From an uncultured Pseudomonadota bacterium (GTDB taxonomy: Bacteria; Myxococcota_A; Bradymonadia; Bradymonadales; Bradymonadaceae): a stretch of DNA of 64,000 nt. Location of the stretch: the NCBI GenBank assembly GCA_913057905.1, contig CAJXPB010000006.1, positions 235,332 through 299,331 on the forward strand, read 5' to 3'. Shown here in pieces: positions 20,078-28,492 of the stretch. The notes beneath the pieces are model-generated. The model did no database searches. It saw only the letters and a list, made by a program, of their open reading frames with translations, and was not told the origin of the DNA. A program made the translations under genes and the position numbers. How positions within the stretch are numbered: the stretch's first letter is position 1; the number at the start of each line of letters is the position of its first letter.

Positions 20078-20785
20078 TCAACCACCCTCCGATGGCCGTC
20101 CGTCCCGGTCTCGCTGTTGCACACCGACCGCAACTCCCACGGCCACCCGTTCCATCGCCGAGAGTTCGTCGAACGCGACGGCAAGCGCAACCGGGTGAGG
20201 AATCTCGCCAAAGGCGACCGACCAACGCGGAGGCGTCAGCGGCGCGTTCCCGTCAGACACCCCGCCGACGGTCCAATGGCGGCCGGACTCGCGGACCATC
20301 AGGTCTCGCCCGTCGATATCCAGGCGCCAGTCGCCGCCTTCGGTCCGGTAGAATCGCCCGAGCCAATGGGCATCTGAGCCGAACACGGCCCATCCTCGTC
20401 CGGTCTGCTCGACTCGCACATGGCCCGGCCACTCCCAGATGCCGTTTTTAATCGGAAGGCTTCTCCAGCGGGCGTCGTCGACGGCTCGAATGCGGACCTC
20501 CGGCGAGTCGCCCCGGCTCCATGCCACCTCACCGGCGCGGGTCAGTTCCGATCCGTATACGGTGGCTCGGTCGGTGCTCATCCGGAGTTTCATCGAGAGG
20601 TGTCTCTCGTCGCCGTCCTCTCGATGTACCATCACCCGGTCGCCGCCCGCCGAAAGACTGCGATACAGGGGGTCGCTCTGGCGGTCGCGACTTGAATCGC
20701 CTCCGCCGGTGCAGCCCACAAGCGCGACGCTCACAAGCCACATCAACAACACGGTCCCGGGGACCCGGCGCACGCCAGCCGTCAT
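20078..20785 (-). CDS. Hypothetical lipoprotein
   Basis: 235 aa with the lipobox SVALVGC at the end of a hydrophobic N-terminus (GTVLLMWLVSVALVGC). The rest is beta-rich with no recognised domain. Its ATG overlaps the nusB stop (ATGA), so it is the last coupled member of the rib-nusB operon. Probably anchored in the envelope; function unknown. Confidence 0.65.
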   Translation of the reverse strand: MTAGVRRVPGTVLLMWLVSVALVGCTGGGDSSRDRQSDPLYRSLSAGGDRVMVHREDGDERHLSMKLRMSTDRATVYGSELTRAGEVAWSRGDSPEVRIRAVDDARWRSLPIKNGIWEWPGHVRVEQTGRGWAVFGSDAHWLGRFYRTEGGDWRLDIDGRDLMVRESGRHWTVGGVSDGNAPLTPPRWSVAFGEIPHPVALAVAFDELSAMERVAVGVAVGVQQRDRDGRPSEGG

Positions 20786-21240
20786 TGGGTCGGTTCGGCC
20801 TGCGCGATCTCGTCATCGCCCTCGGCGAGTTCGCCACGCACCCGGTCGAGCAATCCGTTGACGAACTCGGGGGTCGATTCTCCGCCGTAGGTCTTGGCGA
20901 GTTCGACGCACGAGTCGATGGTCGCGAGCGGCGGCACATCTTCCATCTCGAGCAGCTCGTAGATCCCCACACGCAGGATGTTTCGGTCGACCACCGCCAT
21001 CCGTTCAAAGCGCCAGTGCTCGCTGGCCTCCTCGAGACTCTCGTCGACCCGTTCGAGCTGCGAGCCGAGCCCCTCGAGCCGCGTCGTCACGTGACTCCAC
21101 GCCCCGGCGGCCTCGGCATCGATCGACTCGGCGATGGCGCGCGTCTTCTCCAGCGCCACCGTCGGGGTCAAACGGGCGATGTCTGCCGCGTACATCGCCC
21201 AGAGGGCGACCTCGCGGCCCTTTGCCTGTGGTTTCGTCAT
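20782..21240 (-). CDS. nusB: Transcription antitermination factor NusB
   Basis: 152 aa all-helical protein. The C-terminal NusB signature is present: MAVVDRNILRVGIYELLEMEDVPPLATIDSCVELAKTYG, read across residues ~80-120. It binds boxA RNA with S10 in rRNA antitermination. Starts and stops overlap with ribH upstream and with the lipoprotein downstream (ATGA in each case), the common ribH-nusB pairing. Confidence 0.93.
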   Translation of the reverse strand: MTKPQAKGREVALWAMYAADIARLTPTVALEKTRAIAESIDAEAAGAWSHVTTRLEGLGSQLERVDESLEEASEHWRFERMAVVDRNILRVGIYELLEMEDVPPLATIDSCVELAKTYGGESTPEFVNGLLDRVRGELAEGDDEIAQAEPTQ

Positions 21241-21713
21241 GCCAACTCGTCTATCGATTCGTAGAGGTTTGCCATCTCGATGGCCGCTTCGGCCGCTTCG
21301 GCTCCCTTGTTTCCGGCCTTCGACCCGCTGCGGGCCATCGCCTGTTCCATCGTGTCGCAGGTCAGAACGCCGTAGGTCACCGGGAGGTCACCCTCGCGGC
21401 CCAGCGCGCCGATCCCGCTGGTCGCTTCGCCGGCGATGTAGTCGAAATGGGGAGTCTCGCCGCGGATCAACACCCCGAGACAGATCACGGCGTCGGGATC
21501 GAGACGGTCCGATACCCTGGCTGCAACCTGAGGAAGCTCGAACGAGCCGGGACAGCGAACGACCGTGACGTCCTCGCTGCGGGCTCCGTGACGCTCCAGA
21601 CAGTCGACGGCCCCCTCGATAAGGGCCTCGCCGAAGCGCTCGTTCCACCGAGCAGCCACCACCACGAATTCCTTACCCGTCGCAATCAAGTTTCCGTCTA
21701 TCTCACGCGCCAT
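21237..21713 (-). CDS. ribH: 6,7-dimethyl-8-ribityllumazine synthase
   Basis: 158 aa. It condenses the RibD product with dihydroxybutanone phosphate. Motifs are VVAARWNERFGEALIEGA, CPGSFELP, CLGVLIRGETPHFDYIAGE and PVTYGVLTCDTMEQA with the closing GSKAGNKGAEAAEAAIEM. It lies between ribBX and nusB in the riboflavin gene run. Confidence 0.96.
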   Translation of the reverse strand: MAREIDGNLIATGKEFVVVAARWNERFGEALIEGAVDCLERHGARSEDVTVVRCPGSFELPQVAARVSDRLDPDAVICLGVLIRGETPHFDYIAGEATSGIGALGREGDLPVTYGVLTCDTMEQAMARSGSKAGNKGAEAAEAAIEMANLYESIDELA

Positions 21714-21749
21714 GGTTCGCCTCGCTTGCCTTCAATCATTCACTTGAAA

Positions 21750-22946
21750 CTACTCGCTGGCGGCCTTCTGCGCCGGCGTCACATCGCCATCGAGCTCATC
21801 GGGGCCGGGGATCGGAATCTGGTCGACGATCTCGAGCCCGTACCCGTCCAGCCCGAAGGTGCGCTTGGGGCGATTGGTCATCAGACGCATCTTTCCGACA
21901 CCGACGTCCGCCAGGATTTGAGCGCCGATCCCGAGCACCTTCAACGATTCGCGCGGCTGATTCACATTGTCGCGCTCCGATCGATACGGCCGCCGGTTTC
22001 CCTGCCGAACGTAGTGGTCGACGAGTTCTTCGGCCGACTTCGACGGATGGTCCAGATACACGATGACGCCCTCCCCTTCCCGCGCAATCGTCTCCATGAT
22101 CCGCGACAACTGGCCGGTACATGTATCGTCCCGGTCACGGAGGAAGACGTCAAAGGTGTCGCACCGATGTTGGACCCGAACCAGCGTCGGCTCGTCGGGC
22201 TCCGGGTCACCGCACACAAACGCCAGATGCTGGGCGTCGCTGGTCCGACTCTCGAAGACCTTGACCCGCCAGTCCCCGCCGTAGGCCGAGTCCATCGGCG
22301 AATCCTCGACCACGTCGACCAGGCTGTCGCGCCGCATCCTGTACTGGACGACGTCCGAGACCGAGAGCATCTCGAGGTCGTGCTCCTGGGCGAATTCCTC
22401 CAGATCCTCGCGCCGCGCCATCGACCCGTCGGCCTTCATGATCTCGCAGATCACCGCCGCCGGTTTCAGCCCCGCGAGCCGGGCCAGATCCACACTCGCC
22501 TCGGTCTGTCCGGTCCGGACCAACACACCGCCGTCTCGGGCTCGCAACGGAAACACGTGCCCCGGAGAGACGATATCATCGGCGTCGGCATCGTCCGCGA
22601 CCGCGGCCTCGATGGTCCGGGCCCGGTCGGCCGCCGAAATCCCGGTCGTCACACCCTCCTTTGCTTCGATACTCACCGTAAAGGCGGTGCCGTACTGACT
22701 GGAGTTGTCGTCGTTGTCGACCATCATGGGGATGCCCAGATGGTCGAGCCGTTCCCCGGTCATCGCCAGGCAAATCAGCCCGCGGCCCTTCTTGGCCATG
22801 AAATTGATGAGCTCCGGATTCGTCTTCTCGGCGGCAAAACAGAGGTCTCCCTCATTTTCGCGCTCCTGCGCATCGAGGATAATGACGAGTTCCCCGTTTT
22901 TCATCGCCTCGATGGCGCGTTCGACCCGCTCGATGGATTCATTCAT
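21750..22946 (-). CDS. ribB: 3,4-dihydroxy-2-butanone 4-phosphate synthase fused to a degenerate GTP cyclohydrolase II domain (RibBX-type)
   Basis: 398 aa. Residues 1-205 are a complete RibB domain with the metal/acid loop ERENEGDL, the [21 protein letters not shown] segment and the C-terminal [13 protein letters not shown]. Residues 225-398 align with RibA but appear catalytically decayed. The usual zinc triad C-x10-C-x-C is represented only by C262 and C276, and the conserved arginine-rich RQEGRGIGL-type loop is replaced by [12 protein letters not shown]. Such RibBX proteins are known in proteobacteria, where a separate RibA supplies cyclohydrolase activity. No separate ribA is in the window. 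Confidence 0.9.
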   Translation of the reverse strand: MNESIERVERAIEAMKNGELVIILDAQERENEGDLCFAAEKTNPELINFMAKKGRGLICLAMTGERLDHLGIPMMVDNDDNSSQYGTAFTVSIEAKEGVTTGISAADRARTIEAAVADDADADDIVSPGHVFPLRARDGGVLVRTGQTEASVDLARLAGLKPAAVICEIMKADGSMARREDLEEFAQEHDLEMLSVSDVVQYRMRRDSLVDVVEDSPMDSAYGGDWRVKVFESRTSDAQHLAFVCGDPEPDEPTLVRVQHRCDTFDVFLRDRDDTCTGQLSRIMETIAREGEGVIVYLDHPSKSAEELVDHYVRQGNRRPYRSERDNVNQPRESLKVLGIGAQILADVGVGKMRLMTNRPKRTFGLDGYGLEIVDQIPIPGPDELDGDVTPAQKAASE

Positions 22947-22985
22947 AACTGCAAGTCCTCAAACCGTCTGGTTCGGTTCTGAGTT

Positions 22986-23618
22986 TCAATGACGACCCGG
23001 CGTGGGTGGCACGCGGGAATCGGGTTCACCGTCGGCTAGCTTCTGGACGTATTTCCCCAGCATGTCGGCCTCGAGGTTGACCACCCGCCCCACGGGATAG
23101 TCCACGAGATTCGTATGCCGGGAGGTGTGGGGGACGACCGTCACGGTGAAGGTCTCTTCTCCCACGTTGTAGGCGGTCAGACTCACACCGTCGACCGCGA
23201 TCGACCCCTTTTCGATGATCAGACGTGCGAGCGCAACGGGAACCCGAAAATCGAGCTCCCAGCCGTCGCCGTCGCGACGACGGTCGACGAGTTCACCGAC
23301 CCCGTCGACGTGTCCCTGGACGAAGTGGCCGCCCAGGCGGTCTCCCACGCGGAGTGCCCGTTCGAGGTGCACGCCGTCGCCAACCCGACGATCCCCGAGC
23401 GCCGTCTTTCGAAGCGTCTCGGCCGAGACGTCGACTTCGAAGGCCCCGGCGTCGCGGTCGAATTCGGTGACTGTCAGACACACCCCGTCGACGGCGATGC
23501 TCTCGCCGGCGTCGAAATCATCGACGTCCAGCGACGTCTCGATCCCAAAGGAGACGCTATCGTCCCCCTCGGACCGCTCGTAAATCTCCCCGACATCTTT
23601 GACCAAGCCCGTAAACAC
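22986..23618 (-). CDS. ribE: Riboflavin synthase, alpha subunit
   Basis: 210 aa from GTG 23618, giving the invariant N-terminus (V/M)FTGLVKDVGEI; the upstream extension of the frame overlaps ribD. It contains two homologous lumazine-binding halves: GESIAVDGVCLTVTEF with GGHFVQGHVDGVGEL, and GSIAVDGVSLTAYNV with HTSRHTNL. It dismutates two lumazine molecules to riboflavin. Four bp separate it from the ribD stop. Confidence 0.95.
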   Translation of the reverse strand: MFTGLVKDVGEIYERSEGDDSVSFGIETSLDVDDFDAGESIAVDGVCLTVTEFDRDAGAFEVDVSAETLRKTALGDRRVGDGVHLERALRVGDRLGGHFVQGHVDGVGELVDRRRDGDGWELDFRVPVALARLIIEKGSIAVDGVSLTAYNVGEETFTVTVVPHTSRHTNLVDYPVGRVVNLEADMLGKYVQKLADGEPDSRVPPTPGRH

Positions 23619-23622
23619 GCCT

Positions 23623-24756
23623 TCACTCCTCGGTTCCGTATGCCACATCGCCTTCGATAAGGACGTCGTTGTCGACCGTGCGGACCCGCCGTTCGACGAG
23701 GCGCGCGCTGTCGGCGACCGACTCGACGCCCATCCCGCCCACGGCGGGTACGGCTTCGCGCCCGCCTATCACCTTCGGACTCACGAACGCATGCACGTGG
23801 TCGACGATCCGCTCATCGAACAACGACCCCGTCAGTTCGCCGCCTCCCTCGACCATCAAGCGGACGATCCCGCGGTCGGCGAGGGCGCCGAGCACCGCCC
23901 GCAGGTCGATGCGACCCTCGTCACCGACATCCGTCTCGATGACCTCGAGGCCGCGCCCTTTAAGTACCTCGCGCGCTTCGGGGTCTGCCCCGGGCCCGGC
24001 AAAGATCCAGGTCGGCGGATCCTCGTCGTCCCCGCTGTAGGCCCCGAGGTCGAGCGGCGCATCCAAGCGCGCATCCAGCAGAACCCGCGTGGGGTCCCGC
24101 CCACCTTCGATGCGAGACGTCAGCCGCGGGTTGTCCGCACGCAGCGTCCCCGTGCCGACGGTAATCGCATCGTACAGGTCTCTCAGCCGGTGGACCTCGC
24201 GACGCGCCGCGTCGTCGGTGATCCACTGCGAATCGCCGCTCCGCGTGGCGATCTTGCCGTCCAGACTCATCGCCCATTTCACACCGACCCAGGGCCGCCC
24301 CTTGTTCATATACGTGACGTACGCGCGATTGAGACGGTAGGATTCCTCCTCCAGGACGCCGACGACGACGTCGACACCGGCGGCCCGGAGTTGTTCGATC
24401 CCCTCTCCGCTGACACGTGGGTTCGGATCCTCGATCCCGATGAAGACCCGCGACACACCAGCCTCGAGAATCGCGTCGGTGCACGGAGGTGTGCGTCCGT
24501 GGTGACAACAGGGCTCGAGGTTGACGTACAGGTCGCTGCCTTTTGCGACCTCCGGATCGAGTTTTTCGAGTGCGGCAACTTCGGCGTGAAGTTCTCCGGG
24601 GCCACGGTGGTATCCCTTCGAGACGACTTCGCCGTCACGGACGATGACGCTGCCGACAAGAGGATTCGGGCTCGTGCGGCCCAGCCCCTTCTCGGCCTCC
24701 TCGATGGCCAGCGCCATCAGCTCTTGATGTGGACCGGACTCGGCAGCCGAACCCAT
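23623..24756 (-). CDS. ribD: Bifunctional pyrimidine deaminase/reductase
   Basis: 377 aa, normal length. The deaminase domain has HAEVAAL and the zinc cysteines PCCHHGRTPPCTDAI. The reductase domain has YVTYMNKGRPWVGVKWAMSLDGKIAT and MVEGGGELTGSLFDE. It catalyses the second and third steps of riboflavin synthesis. The frame begins 46 bp after nrdR; no FMN riboswitch fits in that gap. Confidence 0.96.
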   Translation of the reverse strand: MGSAAESGPHQELMALAIEEAEKGLGRTSPNPLVGSVIVRDGEVVSKGYHRGPGELHAEVAALEKLDPEVAKGSDLYVNLEPCCHHGRTPPCTDAILEAGVSRVFIGIEDPNPRVSGEGIEQLRAAGVDVVVGVLEEESYRLNRAYVTYMNKGRPWVGVKWAMSLDGKIATRSGDSQWITDDAARREVHRLRDLYDAITVGTGTLRADNPRLTSRIEGGRDPTRVLLDARLDAPLDLGAYSGDDEDPPTWIFAGPGADPEAREVLKGRGLEVIETDVGDEGRIDLRAVLGALADRGIVRLMVEGGGELTGSLFDERIVDHVHAFVSPKVIGGREAVPAVGGMGVESVADSARLVERRVRTVDNDVLIEGDVAYGTEE

Positions 24757-24802
24757 ATACTAGCACCGTCGTGTGAAGGGGGCGCCGGTCGGTAGCCGAC
24801 GA

Positions 24803-25270
24803 CTACTCGCGCGAGGGTTCGTCGACGTCGAGCTCCCGGACCTCGGCCAGAAACTCCTGAATCTCATTGAAGGCGCGATAGACGCTGGCGAATCGGATGT
24901 ATGCGACCGGGTCGAGGTCTCGAAGCTCCTTCGTGACCGTCGACCCGATCCAGTCGCTCGAGACTTCCTTCCGACTCAGCTCGATCAACTTCTGTTCGAC
25001 GTTGTCGACGACCTCGTCGATCTCGGAGGTCGAAATCGGACGCTTCGTGCAGGCGAGCTCCACGCCGCGCCGTATCTTCTCGCGCTTGTAGTCCTCCCGG
25101 CTCCCGTCGGATTTAACGATCCTCGGGAAGAACTCTTCGATGCGCTCATACGTGGTAAACCGCCGTTCGCAAGAAGGGCACTCACGACGGCGGCGAACCT
25201 TTCGACCATTGGCCGACGCGCGCGAGTCGACAACTCGGCTGTCGGAATGGTCGCAAAACGGGCAATGCAT
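24803..25270 (-). CDS. nrdR: Transcriptional repressor NrdR
   Basis: 155 aa. An N-terminal zinc ribbon (MHCPFC, then CPSCERRFTTYER) precedes an ATP-cone domain (PRIVKSDGSREDYKREKIRRG). NrdR represses ribonucleotide reductase genes in response to nucleotide levels. It is adjacent to ribD, as in many proteobacteria. No nrd gene is in the window. Confidence 0.96.
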   Translation of the reverse strand: MHCPFCDHSDSRVVDSRASANGRKVRRRRECPSCERRFTTYERIEEFFPRIVKSDGSREDYKREKIRRGVELACTKRPISTSEIDEVVDNVEQKLIELSRKEVSSDWIGSTVTKELRDLDPVAYIRFASVYRAFNEIQEFLAEVRELDVDEPSRE

Positions 25271-25294
25271 GAAGGGTCACTCGCAGGGGGCGAC

Positions 25295-25498
25295 TCAGAC
25301 TTCCCAGACCTCGATGATCTGCTGGGCTTCGTCCATCCCCTGAGTCTGATAGTGACCACACTCCAGGCAGACCCGGTGCGGCCGCTTCGGGGCGAAGCAC
25401 TCGGGACAGAAGTTAAAGGTCGGCTCCTCGAGCTTGTCCTTGTGGGCCCGGCGGGAGCGCGTCTTCGCTTTCGATTCGTTGTGCTTTGGAACAGCCAT
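25295..25498 (-). CDS. rpmF: 50S ribosomal protein bL32
   Basis: 67 aa from the ATG at 25498, which gives the standard N-terminus MAVPKHNESKAKTRSRRAH (TTG/ATG codons two residues earlier are also in frame). Two CxxC-type pairs (CPEC, CLEC) form the zinc knuckle. It follows the yceD-like gene as usual. Confidence 0.95.
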   Translation of the reverse strand: MAVPKHNESKAKTRSRRAHKDKLEEPTFNFCPECFAPKRPHRVCLECGHYQTQGMDEAQQIIEVWEV

Positions 25499-25525
25499 CG
25501 TCAACTCCTGTGGTTCGACGTGTCG

Positions 25526-26104
25526 TCAGTTCTCTTCTTCTTCTTCCAAATCGATATCTTTGAGCGGCCACCATCGAAGGTCGACCTCGTGTTCCTCGAG
25601 TCGGTCGAGCGTCTCGTCGCCGACGTGCTCTTCATAGGCGGCGTCGCACGAATCGCGAAGCTCATCCGGACACTGCGGCCAGGCCGGAAGCTCCATCAAC
25701 ATGGCATCGCGCACCTGCGGCCCCAGGTCAACGGACTGACCCTCGTACCAGGTCGTCTCGAGGTCCTCCTCATCCAAAGAGATCTCCTCTTCGCCCCCGT
25801 AGGTCTCCCGGTACTCGTCGGCGGTCAACATCGTCACGTTCACACTGGCGTCGACCTCGGTCTCGCGATCCTGCAGGCACCTTCCACATTTGTAATGAAA
25901 GGTCCCCGAGGCCCGACCCGACACCACGATCGAGGTGCCATCCAGCATCACGTACAGATCCACATGGAACGGGGCCTCCGAATCGACGACGAACTCGTCG
26001 GCAAAGGCCTCGAACAACTCCTCGAGCTGCTCCGTCTCCGGCGCGAAATCGAGCTCCACCGGCGACGACTCGAGGTCATCGAGTTGGATCTCAAACTGGG
26101 ACAT
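25526..26104 (-). CDS. YceD/DUF177 family protein
   Basis: 192 aa, very acidic. The DUF177 hallmark is the cysteine pair in FHYKCGRCLQD followed by a variable acidic segment and WPQCPDELRDSCD near the C-terminus. YceD-family proteins are linked to 23S rRNA accumulation and almost always precede rpmF, as here (27 bp gap). The C-terminus ends in an acidic run. Confidence 0.85.
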   Translation of the reverse strand: MSQFEIQLDDLESSPVELDFAPETEQLEELFEAFADEFVVDSEAPFHVDLYVMLDGTSIVVSGRASGTFHYKCGRCLQDRETEVDASVNVTMLTADEYRETYGGEEEISLDEEDLETTWYEGQSVDLGPQVRDAMLMELPAWPQCPDELRDSCDAAYEEHVGDETLDRLEEHEVDLRWWPLKDIDLEEEEEN

Positions 26105-26307
26105 GTCCTTGATTACCTGCTGATACCGCGGGTCGCTCGCCCACGAAACGTCACGCTGTCGACCGAAAATTCCAGGCCAGCGCGAAGGCGGACGCTACCG
26201 ACGACCCGGGGACGTGTCAACACCTTTGATTGTTGTTCGTAGAGTAGGTTGACGGGTCTACGGAGATAGTCGGTTTCTTCGACGATCTCTGATGGCTGGG
26301 AGATGGA

Positions 26308-26357
26308 CACCCCCGAGCTCCCTCCGCGCCGAAGGCGCTCCGGTCGGTCGGGGTAGA
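26308..26357. repeat. REP-like imperfect palindrome
   Basis: An outer arm (ACCCCCGA at 26309-26316, TCGGGGT at 26348-26354) surrounds a perfect inner hairpin GCGCC-GAA-GGCGC (26326-26338). It lies in the 370-bp gene-free stretch 26105-26475, where nothing else recognisable is seen. It resembles in style, but not sequence, the palindromes at 28.2-28.5 kb. Confidence 0.45.
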
Positions 26358-26475
26358 CCATCCCGTACTCCGGCGACATCTCTGCACGCCCAACCGACAA
26401 CGATGGGGCCACGAGCATCTGGAGGGCGTCGAAAAAACTTTTATCCTTTCCTCCTCGCCGGACCTGGAGGAACTC

Positions 26476-27002
26476 GATGAACGTGGGATACGGCGCGACG
26501 TTCCACCCGGATCGCCCCGAGGAGATCTTTGAGGTCACCAAACGGTGTTGTCACGCGACCGACCTGTAAGCCACGCTGTATCCGTCTCCGCACTTCAATT
26601 TCTCGCGGTTTCACCCCAGCGGCTTTCCGCTCCAGATCCTCGACCGTCTCGCCGACGCCGATCGTCGGGTCGGCGACCGCTTGCTCGTCGAATGTCCCAT
26701 CGAACGGCACGTTCCATTGTTGATCAAAGGATACGACATTCAGTGGATGGGCGCTAGGTGCTACGAGGTCTTCCAATCGCCAGAAAAGCCGTATCTCGCC
26801 GATTACTTCAATATATTATTGGAGTGCGAAGACGACCAAGCGATGGAGATCTACTGGCGACTCAACCCGATGCGAAACATCTCCGAAGAGCAGTTCAACA
26901 AGACGGTGATGACCGGCACGTACAACTGGTACAAGCAGAAATTCCACGAGTGGTGCGTCGGCGGAAACGGCGGGCTGACCCGTCAGCCGGCGATGAAGGG
27001 CT
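26476..27002 (+). pseudogene. Decayed dihydrodipicolinate-synthase-family gene
   Basis: One forward frame reads MNVGYGATFHPDRPEEIFEV, then TKRCCHATDL, an in-frame TAA (26568-26570), then LYPSPHFNFSRFHPSGFPLQ and ILDRLAD. It continues through GYDIQWMGARCYEVFQSPE, EIYWRLNPMRNISEEQFNKT and CVGGNGGLTRQPAMKG. These phrases match the C-terminal half of DapA-superfamily aldolase/lyase proteins. The 5' half is absent, a segment after RLADA seems deleted, and the 3' end runs into unrelated sequence. The gene is therefore a truncated remnant with a nonsense codon. The family call is from memory of the motifs. Confidence 0.7.
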
Positions 27003-27060
27003 GTCTGCCGAACAGTTGTGCCGCTGAAGTCGGCAACCGTATACTCAACGGAGGAAATCG

Positions 27061-27693
27061 ATGTCCCCGAAAGAATCCCACCCGCCTGAACTCGACGATG
27101 CTGAAGAGGCTATTGAGGCATCAAATTTCGACGACGCCATCGAGGGCGCGAAGTCGTTTCTCAACGCCGATCGACTGTCTGTTCGTCAGCGGGCGAAGCG
27201 ACTGACCGGACTTGCTCACTATCACAAGGGGGAATACCAGGAGGCAGTGCCGTATTTGAGGGCCGTGGCGGAGTCCGAGGAGTCGACCGATGCGTGGTTC
27301 AACCTCGCTACCTCGGCGACCCAAGCCGAAGAGGTTTCGACCGGGCTCGAGGCGTTTCGGCGTGCCACCGATTTGAACGATTCGGACCGCCTCGCGTTGC
27401 CCCAGATGCACTTCAATTTCGCGAAGGCGCTCGTGGATATCAGCGAATACGAGCGAGCGCTCGAGCGGCTCAACTGGTTGGGCGGCGCATACGCGGAGCT
27501 CGGTATCACGGACGACACCTTTCTGCGGCTACGTGGCGTCCCATTTCTATCCAAAACCCTCGAGCTCGCCGTTGAGGTCTTTACGGAACTCGACCGCGGC
27601 GCCGACGGCCGCACATGGATGGATTCGCTGGCCTCGGAGGTCGACGACCGGGGAAGCGAAGAAATCGACCAATTCCGACAAGAGCTATCTTGA
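27061..27693 (+). CDS. Small TPR-repeat protein
   Basis: 210 aa starting at ATG 27061 with a good ribosome site (GGAGG, 6 bp upstream). Helical repeats of TPR type are visible: AEEAIEASNFDDAIEGAKSFL, GLAHYHKGEYQEAVPYLRAV, ATSATQAEEVSTGLEAFRRA and ALVDISEYERALERLNWL. No signal peptide, so probably cytoplasmic. It sits between a pseudogene and a transposase; function unknown. Confidence 0.7.
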   Translation: MSPKESHPPELDDAEEAIEASNFDDAIEGAKSFLNADRLSVRQRAKRLTGLAHYHKGEYQEAVPYLRAVAESEESTDAWFNLATSATQAEEVSTGLEAFRRATDLNDSDRLALPQMHFNFAKALVDISEYERALERLNWLGGAYAELGITDDTFLRLRGVPFLSKTLELAVEVFTELDRGADGRTWMDSLASEVDDRGSEEIDQFRQELS

Positions 27694-27727
27694 ACCGACA
27701 ATCCTGTCGCGGGACTTGGGAGAACGA

Positions 27728-28141
27728 TCAGTCCTCTTCCCACTTCTCCCACCACGGCCGGATTTCGTCCTTTGCGTGGCGCTCCTTCTGCTGACGGACG
27801 TAGCGAATCAGGTCGTCCATGTCATCAGGTCTCACGGTAAAGGCGCCGTAGCCCTTCGCCCAGCGAAAGTTGCCAAGTCGTTCGGGAAACGTCCGCCTCA
27901 GATCTCCAGACGTCTGACTCTTCACGCGACGAACGTATTTGGAGACCGAAAGGGCCGGCGGCAGCGCACAGACGATATGCACGTGGTCGTACCAGCCGTT
28001 GATCGCCAAGGGAATGCCGCCCCACTCCTTTGTCTTCCCGCCGATCTTCGGGAACAGGTAGTCGTCGAACTCCGGCTTCAGATACGGCCTTCTCCAGTAC
28101 GTCCCGAATACAATGTGAAATCGAAGCTGCGTAAACGGCAT
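27728..28141 (-). CDS. REP-associated tyrosine transposase (IS200/Y1 family)
   Basis: 137 aa HUH-type single-strand transposase. The N-terminal strand LRFHIVFGTYWRRPYL, the HUH pair in WYDHVHIVCAL, and the catalytic Tyr in LIRYVRQQKERH are all present in order and spacing. No tnpB partner is nearby. REP-like palindromes lie within 100-300 bp upstream, the arrangement expected for RAYT genes rather than a mobile IS200. Confidence 0.9.
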   Translation of the reverse strand: MPFTQLRFHIVFGTYWRRPYLKPEFDDYLFPKIGGKTKEWGGIPLAINGWYDHVHIVCALPPALSVSKYVRRVKSQTSGDLRRTFPERLGNFRWAKGYGAFTVRPDDMDDLIRYVRQQKERHAKDEIRPWWEKWEED

Positions 28142-28240
28142 GTCCCCTCCCCAGAATATGTCACAAACAACGAGCCACCACCGTCGCTCGCCGTCATCCC
28201 CCGCGTCAAGACACGATTACCCCCGCCAACTCATGATGCC

Positions 28241-28443
28241 CCCCGGCCGAGCGCAGCGAGCCGCGGGCGCCTATGCCGGCGCACTGACCTTCCGCGGCCT
28301 GGAGACAACCGCCGGCCGAGCGCAGCGAGCCCGGGGGTGTCCATCTCCGCACGCCGACCCTCTACATACCCACGACTAACCCGAGCACACCGACCTACGG
28401 AACCTGAATGCTGACCCCCGCCGAGCGTAGCGAGCCGGGGGTC
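28241..28443. repeat. Three REP-like palindromic repeats
   Basis: Three copies of a ~28-bp element share the core GCCGAGCGCAGCGAGCC. Copy 1 is at 28241-28267, copy 2 at 28311-28338 and copy 3 at 28414-28443 (one base change, GCGTAGCG). C-runs on the left and G-runs on the right allow hairpins. A smaller hairpin GGCGC-GGAA-GCGCC (28478-28491) adjoins the hemF stop. The interval 28142-28492 otherwise has no gene. These are probably the REP targets of the adjacent transposase. Confidence 0.75.
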
Positions 28444-28492
28444 GTCCTACCCCCGCACACCCACTAACCCCACCCCGGCGCGGAAGCGCCCC

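Noticed and set aside
24757..24802. Possible FMN riboswitch upstream of the riboflavin genes.
   Set aside because: The gap is only 46 bp and nrdR lies directly upstream, so the structure cannot fit.
26105..26475. A minus-strand 142-codon frame (26113-26541) as a gene upstream of yceD.
   Set aside because: It runs antisense over the DapA-type pseudogene and shows no family features or convincing start.
28142..28492. Repeats considered as a CRISPR array.
   Set aside because: Only three copies, unequal spacing, palindromic C/G-run ends and a RAYT gene next door; no cas genes.
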